DNA of 64,000 bases from SR-FBR-E99 sp963732365. GTDB lineage: Bacteria > Bacteroidota > Bacteroidia > Bacteroidales > VadinHA17. The notes below the pieces were generated by a model. It was given only the letters and a program-made list of their open reading frames with translations. It was not told where the DNA came from and did no database searches. A program made the position numbers and the translations under genes. The stretch lies in the NCBI GenBank assembly GCA_963732365.1, contig CAVSZC010000001.1, positions 310,001 to 374,000 on the forward strand, given 5' to 3'. Shown here one piece after another: positions 52,440-61,349 of this stretch. Every line of letters begins with the position of its first letter. Position 1 is the first letter of the stretch.

Positions 52440-53399
52440 TTACGGATGTCTTCCGTCAAGCCTTTCGAGTGCATACCATGCGGCTCCTGTGACCGCAGCG
52501 TCATCGCCCAGGGTTGCCTTTTCTATCCTGAGTCCCTTTGCGCACCATGACAGTGAATGGAGTCTGGTCTGTCTTCTGATTTCATTAATATAATGGTCAC
52601 CGGCAAGTGCCATTCCCCCTCCTATAATGATAATCTCCGGTGCGAAGATGCTGACTAAGTTCGCCAGTCCTATCCCTACATACCTGGCGTTCTCGTCAAC
52701 CACCATTTTTGCCACGGGATCGCCGGCGGCACTTTTCCCGAAGATGGTTCTTGCCCTGAGTCTGTCAGAGCCGGACAGATCCTCTCCGCGTGCCAGGAGG
52801 TATCTTTTCACCAATGCACCTGCTGAGGCAAACTCCTCCAGGGTGCCCCTCCCCTTCATCGGATCTTCGCCCGTGCCTGTGCTAATTATCATCATCCCGA
52901 TCTCTCCGCCGGTATTGTTAACACCGCGGTAAAGCTTTCCGTCAATGATGATACCCCCGCCAATGCCCGTTCTGAGGGCAATGAAGATGACATGCCTGTA
53001 ACCCTTTGCCCTGCCAAACCTGTGTTCGGCAACAGTCATCAGGTTGGCATCATTGCCTGCATACACGGGAAATCCGGTTCCTGATTGCAGCAACGGGGCG
53101 AGGGGTACATTCTTCCATCCTTTAATTCCATGGTCAGGACCGAGAACGATACCCCTGTCATGGTCAATAAAACCCGGCACAGACAACCCTACAGCGAGAG
53201 GGTTTATGCCGTTCATGGCGGCCAGCTCCCGGGTTCTCCAGATGGATGACTGAAGAGATGATATTATATTGTGACGGGTCAGTTTAACTGAGAGGGGGAA
53301 TGACTCTCTGAGCATTACCTTGCCATCATACCTCACCACTGCTGTCCGTATTGCAAATCGTCCGAGATCTGCTCCTATTGCTGCGGCGTGAGGGTACAT
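52440..53399 (-). CDS. ROK family sugar kinase lacking the zinc motif
   Basis: 319 aa. Phosphate-1 loop ADLGRFAIRTAVV, catalytic Asp in YAGNDANLMTVAEHRFG, and RTGIGGGIIIDGKLYRG are typical of ROK glucokinases. The hallmark GEIGH...CxCGxxGCLE is changed to GEIGMMIISTGTGEDPMKG and GRGTLEEFAS: both the His and the Cys ligands are missing. Activity on a hexose is still plausible because the catalytic Asp is present. No DNA-binding N-domain, so a kinase and not a repressor. Same strand as susCD (160 bp upstream). Confidence 0.87.
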   Translation of the reverse strand: MYPHAAAIGADLGRFAIRTAVVRYDGKVMLRESFPLSVKLTRHNIISSLQSSIWRTRELAAMNGINPLAVGLSVPGFIDHDRGIVLGPDHGIKGWKNVPLAPLLQSGTGFPVYAGNDANLMTVAEHRFGRAKGYRHVIFIALRTGIGGGIIIDGKLYRGVNNTGGEIGMMIISTGTGEDPMKGRGTLEEFASAGALVKRYLLARGEDLSGSDRLRARTIFGKSAAGDPVAKMVVDENARYVGIGLANLVSIFAPEIIIIGGGMALAGDHYINEIRRQTRLHSLSWCAKGLRIEKATLGDDAAVTGAAWYALERLDGRHP

Positions 53400-53429
53400 T
53401 GGGTATTAAGAACTTTATTAGAGATACAG

Positions 53430-53460
53430 GGTTATCGGTTATCAGTTATCGGTTATCGGT
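53430..53460. repeat. Heptamer tandem repeat (GGTTATC)4
   Basis: Four 7-bp units (one AGTTATC) plus GGT, a few bases before the IS left end. Confidence 0.85.
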
Positions 53461-53470
53461 AAGTCAATGC

Positions 53471-54316
53471 CTAAATAACGTTGACCTTTTTTTGATTGAT
53501 TTTACTTCTTTTTTTATTGATATGATTGACTGTTGATAACGGGAGATAACCGAAAGAGTTATCCTCGTTATCAATAGTTTTTTTAAACTCAACTGGAGAT
53601 AGTTTACCCAATGCCCTGTGTGGCTTACCAGTATTGTACATTAATACTGCCTTGTCTAGCAGCCTCTTAAGGGAACTCATATTAGTAGGGCCATATGGAT
53701 AAAGATAATTGTTTTTAATAATGCCATTAAGCCTCTCAGCGTGCGCATTCTCATAAACCTTTTCCTCGGTCATGGAGTTGACCATCTGAAGTTCTTTTGT
53801 AAGTGCTTTAAATTCTTTGCAATAATACTGCCCACCGCCGTCTGAGTGAAGAATGGCGCCATTTATATTGGCTCTGCCTCGTACATTGACCAACTTGTGC
53901 AAAGCAGGTATTGTTGTGCTCTCTGTACGCAAATTGTCGCTCTCCGACCAACCAACTATCTCCCGGTTAAATAAGTCCGTGATAAAAGTAAGATAACAGG
54001 TTCTGGAGCCCATATCATAGTAAGTTATGTCACTTACAAAAACCTGGTTGACACCTGTAACCTCCAACTCCTTTATCAGGTTAGGAAAACGGGTTACGCC
54101 AAGACTGTTGGTCGTAATTCTGTAATTCCTTAATTGCTTCAGCCTGTAGCCTGAGTCCATGCAGAAGCGCTCGAACCGATCACGACCCATGCAGCTGGGC
54201 TGCAACTTGAGATAAATATCCCTGGCGCACATACGGGGATGATCCCTGCGGATCTCATTTATCAGCGGGATCAACTGCTCCTGCTCTTCAAGCTTATATT
54301 TACGACGCTGCAGCAT
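53471..54316 (-). CDS. IS3-family transposase OrfB (integrase core)
   Basis: 281 aa as a separate frame from ATG at 54316, but the same frame is open back to the slippery run at 54424-54432. That adds about 37 residues (FQALVWYYF..., LNSLFEVVGISKQSFHQ), the usual OrfB start in an OrfAB fusion. The HTH_21 region is followed by the rve core with catalytic Asp (VFVSDITYYD), Asp (ILHSDGGGQYY) and Glu (NAHAERLNGI). It joins and cuts the transposon ends. Frame and catalytic triad are intact, so it may be active. Confidence 0.9.
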   Translation of the reverse strand: MLQRRKYKLEEQEQLIPLINEIRRDHPRMCARDIYLKLQPSCMGRDRFERFCMDSGYRLKQLRNYRITTNSLGVTRFPNLIKELEVTGVNQVFVSDITYYDMGSRTCYLTFITDLFNREIVGWSESDNLRTESTTIPALHKLVNVRGRANINGAILHSDGGGQYYCKEFKALTKELQMVNSMTEEKVYENAHAERLNGIIKNNYLYPYGPTNMSSLKRLLDKAVLMYNTGKPHRALGKLSPVEFKKTIDNEDNSFGYLPLSTVNHINKKRSKINQKKVNVI

Positions 54317-54363
54317 CTGATGAAAGGATTGTTTACTTATGCCAACTACTTCAAACAGACTGT

Positions 54364-54813
54364 TTAACTTTTTTCTGTGCTCTTCCCGGTTGAAGTAGTA
54401 CCAGACGAGAGCCTGGAACCTACTTTTTTTTTGATATCCACTCCATAAGTAGCCTCCGCTATCTCTATCATCTTGTCCTTAAACTCCAGCAATAATTGCT
54501 TTTGTCCAACGATACGCTCAAGCTCTTTTATCCGCTCTTCCAGAGCCTTGATCTTTTGGGTGTCGCTCTTGGCTTCTACCACTTGTTTTACTTGTTTCTT
54601 TGCCATTACCGAATATTTATAGATCCATTTATACACCGCAGTTCTGCTGACTGAATAGGTCCTGCAAATATCGGGAATGCTTGTAACTCTTCTTTCTAAT
54701 TCCCTGACTTTGTTTCTTTTGAAATCATCACTAAAATACCTTTGATACTGAGGCTTAATCTGGTGATCGAAATAACTTACATTTGCCATACTGTTATCCG
54801 TTTTTTCGGTCAA
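54364..54813 (-). CDS. IS3-family OrfA (DNA-binding)
   Basis: 149 aa, or 141 from the ATG at 54789 (MANVSYFDHQIK). Helix-turn-helix at about 40-70 (SIPDICRTYSVSRTAVYKWI), then a leucine-zipper-like coiled coil (ALEERIKELERIVGQKQLL). Binds the IS ends. The frame passes through nine adenines at 54432-54424 (IKKKVGS), after which the zero-frame continues only briefly to a stop. Confidence 0.88.
   Translation of the reverse strand: MTEKTDNSMANVSYFDHQIKPQYQRYFSDDFKRNKVRELERRVTSIPDICRTYSVSRTAVYKWIYKYSVMAKKQVKQVVEAKSDTQKIKALEERIKELERIVGQKQLLLEFKDKMIEIAEATYGVDIKKKVGSRLSSGTTSTGKSTEKS
54424..54432 (-). promoter_or_regulatory. Minus-1 programmed frameshift site of the IS
   Basis: A run of nine A followed by G on the coding strand. 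Slipping back one base converts KKKV into KKKSRFQ and joins orfA to orfB, the standard way IS3 elements make the OrfAB transposase. Confidence 0.75.
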
Positions 54814-54840
54814 CGTATTTCAGGCACCGACAGTAACTTT

Positions 54841-54875
54841 GTCTTCCGTCTTCCGTCTTCGGTCTTCGGTCTTCG
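54841..54875. repeat. Heptamer tandem repeat (GTCTTCS)5
   Basis: Five 7-bp units (two GTCTTCC, three GTCTTCG), just outside the right end of the IS and next to the stop of the HAD gene. Confidence 0.88.
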
Positions 54876-54879
54876 ATTG

Positions 54880-55671
54880 TTATTGGATCAGGTCGGCTAC
54901 CCCTTCGAGGATATAGGTTGGGCGGTAGGGGAACTTGTCGACGGTTTTAAGGGTTGAGATGCCTGTCAGTACAAGGAGAGTATCAATCTCAGATTCGATA
55001 CCTGCTATGATATCGGTATCCATCCTGTCACCGATAATGATGGTTTCCTCCGTAGAACATCCGATCTTTTTGAGTGCAATGCGCATCATGAGCGGATTGG
55101 GTTTTCCGACATAATAAGCCTGCCGGCCGGTGGCCAGCTCTATTGGCGAAACAAGGGCTTTTGTGGCAGGGATTATGCCGTTCTCAACCGGTCCTGTGAC
55201 ATCAGGGTTGGTTCCTATCAGCTTGGCCCCTTTAAGCACCAGGTTCACAGCCTGCTCCAGCTTCTCAAAACTGTAGCTCCTCGTATCTCCGACAACTACA
55301 TAGTCAGGGTTATAGTTATTCATTGAATACCCGGCATTGTACATGGCGTTGATCAGCCCGGCCTCACCTATGATATATGCTGTCCCCCCGGGCTTCTGCA
55401 TGGCAAGGAAATTTGCCGTAGCCAGTGCGCTTGTGTAAAAAACATTTTCGTCAAGATCGATTCCAAGACGGAACATCTTTTCCTGCAGCTCCTTGGCGGT
55501 TCTTTCACTTGAATTGGTGAGGAACAGAAACTTTTTATCCTCACGCTTGAGCCATTCGACAAACTCAGGGACACCGGGCAGCAGTTTGTTGCCGTGGTAA
55601 ATGACTCCGTCCATGTCGCTGATGAAGGCCTTCTTGCTCTTTATCTTTTCGATTATCTCTTTGTTTTTCAT
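54880..55671 (-). CDS. HAD-IIA family phosphatase (NagD-like)
   Basis: 263 aa. HAD motif I FISDMDGVIYHG, motif II FLTNSSERTAKEL, a C2-type cap, then VGKPNPLMMRIALKKIGCS and motif IV IIGDRMDTDIIAGIE. Cytoplasmic sugar-phosphate or nucleotide phosphatase of the NagD/AraL type; substrate not readable. Its stop codon is beside a heptamer repeat and 50 bp from the IS end. Confidence 0.92.
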   Translation of the reverse strand: MKNKEIIEKIKSKKAFISDMDGVIYHGNKLLPGVPEFVEWLKREDKKFLFLTNSSERTAKELQEKMFRLGIDLDENVFYTSALATANFLAMQKPGGTAYIIGEAGLINAMYNAGYSMNNYNPDYVVVGDTRSYSFEKLEQAVNLVLKGAKLIGTNPDVTGPVENGIIPATKALVSPIELATGRQAYYVGKPNPLMMRIALKKIGCSTEETIIIGDRMDTDIIAGIESEIDTLLVLTGISTLKTVDKFPYRPTYILEGVADLIQ

Positions 55672-55767
55672 TTTATATCAAATGTGAAGCAAAATTAATA
55701 CTATGTGTAGAATAAATGAGCTTCAAAGAATATAATGTAACAAAGATTTAACAGGAACCGTATAATT

Positions 55768-56241
55768 TCAATAGCCCTTCCCCAACTGGTGAAAAGCTGT
55801 TTCAATCTGTTTTTCAAAAATGTTTGCGGTGGCTATCCACTTGAGCATGCGGCTGCTGACATCAGGTGACCCTGAAGATCTTGCCGAGAGGATTTTATAG
55901 AGTGATTCCCGCAGCTCTGACATAGCTGATAGAAGCTCTCTGAAATAAACGGAAAAGAACCTGTCTGTCAGGTAAAAGTGCCTTTTCCTGCCGTGGTTGT
56001 ATGTCCTGTAGTCGATGAGTTTTCGATCAAGCAGGTAATTTAAAGAGTTACTGATGACGCTCTTGCTTGCACCAAAGAAAGAAACGATCTCCTCGAATGT
56101 AAGTTCTGAGTCATCAGCAACCGTAAACAGGGCAAGTATCCGGCCGTTCGTGGGTGTAATCCCGAATTTCTCCAGTATTTTGCCTGTTTCATCAATCTGC
56201 TCCCGCAGTTTTGAAGAATCTCTTCTCTTGAGCGCTGACAT
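55768..56241 (-). CDS. GbsR/MarR-type transcriptional regulator
   Basis: 157 aa. Winged helix of the GbsR type: ILEKFGITPTNGRILALFTV, then TFEEIVSFFGASKSVISNSLNYL (recognition helix) and LIDYRTYNHGRKRHFYL (wing). The C-terminal part is helical, for dimerisation. Divergent from the sugar transporter operon, which it probably controls; an AACAGT-N5-ACTGTT dyad lies between them. Confidence 0.88.
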   Translation of the reverse strand: MSALKRRDSSKLREQIDETGKILEKFGITPTNGRILALFTVADDSELTFEEIVSFFGASKSVISNSLNYLLDRKLIDYRTYNHGRKRHFYLTDRFFSVYFRELLSAMSELRESLYKILSARSSGSPDVSSRMLKWIATANIFEKQIETAFHQLGKGY

Positions 56242-56306
56242 GCTTATCAGAATATTAACAAATTTAGTAAATTATTAATAAAGTTCTTTTCTTTCAGAAC
56301 TAAAAA

Positions 56307-56362
56307 AACAGTTAATCACTGTTTTGCAGTTTAAAATAAAAAAGTCTAGTTTTGAAGTTCAA
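56307..56362. promoter_or_regulatory. Operator candidates between regulator and transporter
   Basis: Two dyads in the 180-bp divergent gap: AACAGT-N5-ACTGTT at 56307-56323 and TTGAAGTTCAA at 56352-56362. Also a weaker AGTTC/GAACT pair at 56282-56301. Such symmetric sites suit a dimeric winged-helix regulator. Binding is inferred. Confidence 0.5.
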
Positions 56363-56421
56363 CTGCCCGCAATGTTTTTAACTTGCAGTAAAAAGAAGAT
56401 CTAACCTGTAAAAGAGAGATT

Positions 56422-57765
56422 ATGACCCAGAGTGATGCAGCGGCGCCGATGAGCCGCAGGAATTATATCGTTGCACTGACGGTGATAGCGATATTCTTTT
56501 TCATTTTCGGATTTGTGACATGGCTCAACGGAATCCTGATACCTTTTCTCAAGACGGCATGCGAGCTGAGCGATTTTGAAGCATATTTTGTTACCACTGC
56601 CTTTTACATCTCCTACTTTGTCATGGCATTGCCCTCGTCGGCACTCCTGAAGAAGACCGGTTTCAAGTCGGGCATGGCCATCGGGTTATGGGTTATGGCT
56701 GCCGGGGCTCTAGTATTCATTCCCGCCGCCCTTACCCGCAGTTACCCGGTATTCCTTCTCGGTCTCTTTGTTCAGGGGACAGGCCTTGCTCTTCTGCAGA
56801 CAGCTTCTAATCCATATGTGACTATTATCGGCCCCCGCGAGAGTGCTGCAAAAAGGATAAGCATGATGGGCATTGCAAACAAGTTTGCAGGTGCCATCGC
56901 ACCAATAATACTTGCTTCACACATCCTCAAGGATTCGCACATCCTGGAAGAGAAGCTGGGGCTGGCGGCAGATGCTGCAGCACGAGGGTTGCTGCTTGAT
57001 GAACTGGCACAAAGGGTTATCAATCCCTACATCCTGATGGCAGTGATCCTTGTTGCTCTCGGATTCCTGCTTCGCTTTGCACACCTCCCTGAGGTAGACA
57101 CCGATGCCGAAGAGCCTGAAACAGGGGATTCCCATGTTAACAAAACAAGCATATGGCACTTCCCGCACCTCATCCTGGGTGTCATGGCCCTCTTCTTTTA
57201 TGTGGGGGTGGAGGTAATTGCCGGAGACACCATAATAAGGTACGGCCAGTCACTCGGTGTGCCGATGGAATCTGCAAAATACTTCACCTCCCTTACCATG
57301 CTGGGGATGATTATCGGCTATGTAATTGGCATTTCACTGATACCTAAAGTACTGACGCAGGTAAATGCGCTGAGGATATCTGCCGTGCTGGGTGTCGTCT
57401 TTTCCCTGGGAGCTATTTTTACACCGGCAGCCACACAGATCACCATACCCTTCAGGGACCTCGTGACTTTGCAGGCGGTCACACTGACAATTCCGATTAC
57501 GGTGCTTTATGTGGCTCTGCTGGGACTTGCCAATGCTCTTGTCTGGCCTGCAATGTGGCCACTGGCACTCGCCGGCCTCGGAAAATATACGAAAACGGCA
57601 TCGGCAATGCTGATAATGGCAATCGTAGGCGGTGCTCTGCTGCCCCTGGTATACGGCAAATTGGCCGACGTATTCTCGACTCAGGCTGCTTACTGGGTTT
57701 GCGTACCCTCCTACCTCATTGTACTTTATTATTCTCTTCACGGGTATAAGCTCAAGGGGAGATAA
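56422..57765 (+). CDS. FucP/GluP-type sugar MFS transporter
   Basis: 447 aa, twelve hydrophobic helices. The first is FFFIFGFVTWLNGILIPFLK, typical of the sugar:proton symporters FucP and GluP; another mark is GTGLALLQTASNPYVTIIGP. Takes up a hexose or similar sugar across the inner membrane. First gene of a three-gene unit with a kinase and an esterase (12-bp gap to the kinase). Confidence 0.93.
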   Translation: MTQSDAAAPMSRRNYIVALTVIAIFFFIFGFVTWLNGILIPFLKTACELSDFEAYFVTTAFYISYFVMALPSSALLKKTGFKSGMAIGLWVMAAGALVFIPAALTRSYPVFLLGLFVQGTGLALLQTASNPYVTIIGPRESAAKRISMMGIANKFAGAIAPIILASHILKDSHILEEKLGLAADAAARGLLLDELAQRVINPYILMAVILVALGFLLRFAHLPEVDTDAEEPETGDSHVNKTSIWHFPHLILGVMALFFYVGVEVIAGDTIIRYGQSLGVPMESAKYFTSLTMLGMIIGYVIGISLIPKVLTQVNALRISAVLGVVFSLGAIFTPAATQITIPFRDLVTLQAVTLTIPITVLYVALLGLANALVWPAMWPLALAGLGKYTKTASAMLIMAIVGGALLPLVYGKLADVFSTQAAYWVCVPSYLIVLYYSLHGYKLKGR

Positions 57766-57777
57766 TTCAGCAACAAG

Positions 57778-58878
57778 ATGTCCCCCGATATTAAAAAACT
57801 GTTCAGCTGCTTCAGGGCGGAAGGAACATTCCTTTCCGGCGAGTCATTCGGACCGGGGCACATACACGATACTTACCGTATCATCACAGCAGAGAAAGGG
57901 TGTGATGACTATATCCTCCAGCGACTTAACAATAAGGTATTCAAAGATATCCCCAGACTGCAGGAGAATATGGAGAGGGTTACCTCCCACCTCCGCGGGA
58001 AACTCTCTGCCATTCCAGGGAGTGATATCAAGAGGGAGTGCCTGACCCTTATCCCTTCGCGCAGCAGCGGTTATTCATGGCATGCCGATGACGAGGGTAA
58101 CCTCTGGAGGATGTTTATCTTCATTTCCGATCACCGTTCATATGAACAGGTTGATTCGCTCCATAAAGCCCGTGAAGGGGGAAGGGCAATAGGAAGGTTT
58201 CAGGCTATGCTCGCTGATCTCCCGGGCGAGCCGCTGCATGAGACGATTCCCGACTTTCACGATATAAGAAAGAGGCTTGACACTTTCCACAGAGTCATTG
58301 AAAAAGATCCGGCAGGAAGAGTCTCCGGAACAGCAGAGGAGATCAGCGAGATCAAAAGGCGCGAGGAGGAGATGAAAATAATTCTCAGGCTGGGCGACGA
58401 GGGTAAAATACCCCTGAGAATAACGCATAATGACACCAAGTTCAATAATATTCTGTTTGACAGCAATGACAAGGCGCTGTGCCTGATAGATCTCGATACC
58501 GTTATGCCCGGCTATGTCCACTATGACTTCGGTGATGCGATACGTACGGCATCAAACAGGGTTGCTGAAGACTGTGATGATCTGTCTCAGGTATCCATGA
58601 ACATAGGCATATACGAGGCCTACGCTCAGGGATACCTCGCTGAAACTGCAGGTACTCTGAATGATACTGAGAAGAAATATCTCCCCTTTGCCCCGAAACT
58701 GCTCACATATATCATGGCAACGAGGTTCCTTACAGATTATCTCGACGGGGATACTTACTACAAGATCAAGTATCCAGGGCACAATCTGCAACGGAACAGG
58801 AACCAGATAGCACTGCTGAAGAGCATGGAGGCCCAGTATGACAGGATGGTAGAAATCATTAATAATATTACAAAATGA
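57778..58878 (+). CDS. APH-fold sugar kinase (NahK-like)
   Basis: 366 aa, aminoglycoside-phosphotransferase fold. ATP-binding N-lobe (about 20-110), Brenner-type catalytic loop ITHNDTKFNNILFD (His-Asp-x4-Asn), and metal-binding LIDLDTVMPGYVHYDFGDAIR. In Bacteroidota such proteins next to sugar transporters resemble N-acetylhexosamine 1-kinase. No resistance role is suggested by this context. Its stop overlaps the SGNH start (ATGA). Confidence 0.85.
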   Translation: MSPDIKKLFSCFRAEGTFLSGESFGPGHIHDTYRIITAEKGCDDYILQRLNNKVFKDIPRLQENMERVTSHLRGKLSAIPGSDIKRECLTLIPSRSSGYSWHADDEGNLWRMFIFISDHRSYEQVDSLHKAREGGRAIGRFQAMLADLPGEPLHETIPDFHDIRKRLDTFHRVIEKDPAGRVSGTAEEISEIKRREEEMKIILRLGDEGKIPLRITHNDTKFNNILFDSNDKALCLIDLDTVMPGYVHYDFGDAIRTASNRVAEDCDDLSQVSMNIGIYEAYAQGYLAETAGTLNDTEKKYLPFAPKLLTYIMATRFLTDYLDGDTYYKIKYPGHNLQRNRNQIALLKSMEAQYDRMVEIINNITK

Positions 58879-59555
58879 AAAGAATTCTTGCGGCATCCGC
58901 ACTGATTGTATGTTTCATTGCCTATTCGTACGGCCAGCAGCCCGGAACGGTCATTGACAGCTCTAAATACTCTGCATACTGGTGGCACAGCAAGGACCTC
59001 TTCGATCATCTTCCCGACACAAAGAATGAGATAGTCTTTCTTGGCAACAGCATCACTGACGGAGCGGAATGGTTTGAACTGCTTGATAACAGGCGATGCC
59101 GTAACAGGGGTATAAGCGGAGATGTAACCGCCGGTGTCCTTTTGCGCCTCGACGCGGTAACAAAACTCAAACCCTCGAGCATCTTCATTATGATAGGAAT
59201 AAATGACCTTTCACGCAATGTCACCGTTGACTCTGTAATGGTGAATTACAGGTTGATACTTGATCAGATCAAAAGGGAGACTCCGGGCACAAAGGTATTT
59301 ATTGAGAGCGTACTGCCTGTTAATGCAGCTGTCGGGCGCTATCCTGCACTTCAGAACAAGACAGAGTTGATAATGGAGCTTAACCGCCAGCTTCGCGCCC
59401 TGGCCTCTGAATCAGGCCACACATATATCGATCTCTTCAGCTTGATGGCAGACTCGGAAAACCAGTTACCGCGCAAATACTCGGTTGACGGACTGCACCT
59501 TAATTATGAGGCATACAGGGTCTGGACCGAGACAATCAGGAAATATGTAAGGTAA
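58875..59555 (+). CDS. SGNH/GDSL-type hydrolase, exported
   Basis: 226 aa with signal peptide (ILAASALIVCFIAYSYGQ). Block I IVFLGNSITDGAEW (Ser), block II RNRGISGDVTAG (Gly), block III MIGINDLSRN (Asn) and block V SVDGLHLNYEAYRVW (Asp/His). Probably removes acetyl or other ester groups from sugars in the periplasm. Translationally coupled to the kinase. Confidence 0.92.
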   Translation: MKRILAASALIVCFIAYSYGQQPGTVIDSSKYSAYWWHSKDLFDHLPDTKNEIVFLGNSITDGAEWFELLDNRRCRNRGISGDVTAGVLLRLDAVTKLKPSSIFIMIGINDLSRNVTVDSVMVNYRLILDQIKRETPGTKVFIESVLPVNAAVGRYPALQNKTELIMELNRQLRALASESGHTYIDLFSLMADSENQLPRKYSVDGLHLNYEAYRVWTETIRKYVR

Positions 59556-59707
59556 ATATGTTCCAGCCTTAATCCGGTATTTATTAGTTTGTTATAACCG
59601 TCCGGTTGTTTCCGGTCGAAATTTGGTTTGGATATTAGCTGTAAAATGGTGACTTTTGTCATGTCGTTTTCAACGGCTTTTATGTGATATAACTTAATCC
59701 TGAAAGA

Positions 59708-61264
59708 ATGGATGTTAACGGGAAATATTTCAAATCATACCTTGAGCGTGAGGAGGCATTCAGGCAGCAGTACAATGCCGACCGCATCAGGAAACAGCAC
59801 GCCAAGGGCAAGCTGACAGCTCATGAGAGGATTGCCCTTCTCTTTGATTCAGGTACATTTGAGGAGATAGATGCCTACGTGACCCCCTCAGACCAGGGTG
59901 TTGAGTTCGGGAAGGTTGAGATGTCATACGGCGACGGCGTTGTTACCGGGCATGGCAAGATTGACGGCAGGCTGGTGTTCGCATATGCCCAGGACTTTAC
60001 AATAATGGGCGGTTCGCTGGGTATCGTCCATGCCCGTAAGATTGCCAAGATACAGGAGATGGCGCTCAAGATGGGTGCTCCCATAATAGGTATAAATGAC
60101 TCCGGAGGTGCACGCATACAGGAGGGCATTGCAAGTCTTAACGGTTATGGCATCATCTTCAATAACATAATACAGTCTTCAGGTATCATACCTCAGATCT
60201 CCGTTATCATGGGTCCGGCCGCGGGCGGTGCTGTATATGCTCCTGCCCTCACTGACTGGGTCTTCATGACCAGCCATACAAGTTATATGTTTGTTACCGG
60301 TCCGAATGTTGTCAGGGAGGTGCTGAATGAGGATATCAGCAGCGAGGATCTGGGAGGGGCAGAAACACATGCGCGCAAGAGCGGAGTGGCCAACATGATC
60401 TACGATGATGAGGAGAACACTATCATTGCATTGAGAAAATTCCTCTCTTACCTGCCCTCAAACAATCTCGAGAACCCCCCTGTCGCTGCCTATGACAACA
60501 ATACCGCAGACGTTAATGAAAAGCTCCGCGATATTGTTCCTGATGATCCGAACAAGGCATATGATGTGCGTGATATCATCTCACTCATTGTTGACCGGAA
60601 CAGCTTCTTCGAGACATCGGAGCTCTTCGCTCCGAATATTGTTACCGGTTTCGGGCGGATGGAGGGCAAGACGATAGGTATTGTTGCCAACCAGCCCAAA
60701 GTGCTTGCGGGAGTTCTCGACATCGACTCGTCAACCAAGGGTGCACGCTTCATCAGGTTCTGTGACGTATTTAACATCCCGATACTCACCCTGGAAGATG
60801 TTCCGGGCTTCCTTCCCGGAAAAGACCAGGAGCATTCAGGTATCATAAGGCATGGGGCCAAGCTTCTCTTTGCCTATGCCGAAGCAACAGTACCACGCAT
60901 AACCGTCATCCTTCGCAAGGCCTACGGCGGCGCTTATATTGTCATGAACAGCCGAAGCATGGGAGGTGACTTCAACTTTGCCTGGCCATCGGCCGAGATA
61001 GCCGTGATGGGGCCTGACGGCGCTGTGGCAATACTATACCGACGTGAGCTGGCAGATGCGAAGGACCCTGTGGCAATGAAGAAAGAACTCGTCAAGCGGT
61101 ACCGGGAGAAAGTTGCCAATCCGTTCATCGCCGATGAAAAGGGGTACATTGATGAGGTAATTGATCCGGCAATGACACGGAAGAAGCTGTTATCAGCCTT
61201 CGCAGCATTGAGTAACAAGTCAGTCAAGGTACCGTCAAGAAAGCATGGGAATATGCCGTTATAG
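59708..61264 (+). CDS. Acyl-CoA carboxylase beta (carboxyltransferase) subunit
   Basis: 518 aa, the two crotonase-like halves of a decarboxylase/carboxyltransferase. Includes GSLGIVHARKIAKIQEMALK, GINDSGGARIQEGIASLNGYG, MGPAAGGAVYAPALTDWVFM, VPGFLPGKDQEHSGIIRHGAK and ILRKAYGGAYIVMNSRSMGG. Transfers carboxyl from biotin to propionyl- or acetyl-CoA. The biotin carboxylase and carrier genes follow. Substrate specificity is not certain; propionyl-CoA carboxylase or a methylmalonyl-CoA pathway is most likely in this phylum. Confidence 0.93.
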   Translation: MDVNGKYFKSYLEREEAFRQQYNADRIRKQHAKGKLTAHERIALLFDSGTFEEIDAYVTPSDQGVEFGKVEMSYGDGVVTGHGKIDGRLVFAYAQDFTIMGGSLGIVHARKIAKIQEMALKMGAPIIGINDSGGARIQEGIASLNGYGIIFNNIIQSSGIIPQISVIMGPAAGGAVYAPALTDWVFMTSHTSYMFVTGPNVVREVLNEDISSEDLGGAETHARKSGVANMIYDDEENTIIALRKFLSYLPSNNLENPPVAAYDNNTADVNEKLRDIVPDDPNKAYDVRDIISLIVDRNSFFETSELFAPNIVTGFGRMEGKTIGIVANQPKVLAGVLDIDSSTKGARFIRFCDVFNIPILTLEDVPGFLPGKDQEHSGIIRHGAKLLFAYAEATVPRITVILRKAYGGAYIVMNSRSMGGDFNFAWPSAEIAVMGPDGAVAILYRRELADAKDPVAMKKELVKRYREKVANPFIADEKGYIDEVIDPAMTRKKLLSAFAALSNKSVKVPSRKHGNMPL

Positions 61265-61330
61265 CAAGGAGCAAGGGGCATGGGGCATGGAGCAGGCAAT
61301 AGGCAATAGGCAATAGGCAGTAAGCAGTAG
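61261..61330. repeat. Drifting heptamer repeat, about ten units
   Basis: Ten consecutive 7-bp units running from ATAGCAA through GGGGCAT (x2) and GCAATAG (x3) to GCAGTAG. The array begins inside the stop codon of the beta-subunit gene. Confidence 0.8.
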
Positions 61331-61349
61331 TGGTTATCAATTATATAAA

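Larger units (their letters stand above)
53468..54826 (-). mobile_element. IS3-family insertion sequence
   Basis: About 1359 bp. Ends are imperfect inverted repeats starting TG: TGCCTAAATAACGTTGACC at the left and the complement of TGCCTGAAATACGTTGACC at the right. Contains orfA and orfB with a frameshift site between them, and the DDE catalytic residues are intact. No target duplication is recognisable directly at these ends; they may extend a few bases further. It sits between two heptamer repeats. Confidence 0.85.

Noticed and set aside
57778..58878. Aminoglycoside resistance kinase
   Set aside because: The fold is shared, but the gene sits in a sugar transporter operon and lacks resistance-gene context.
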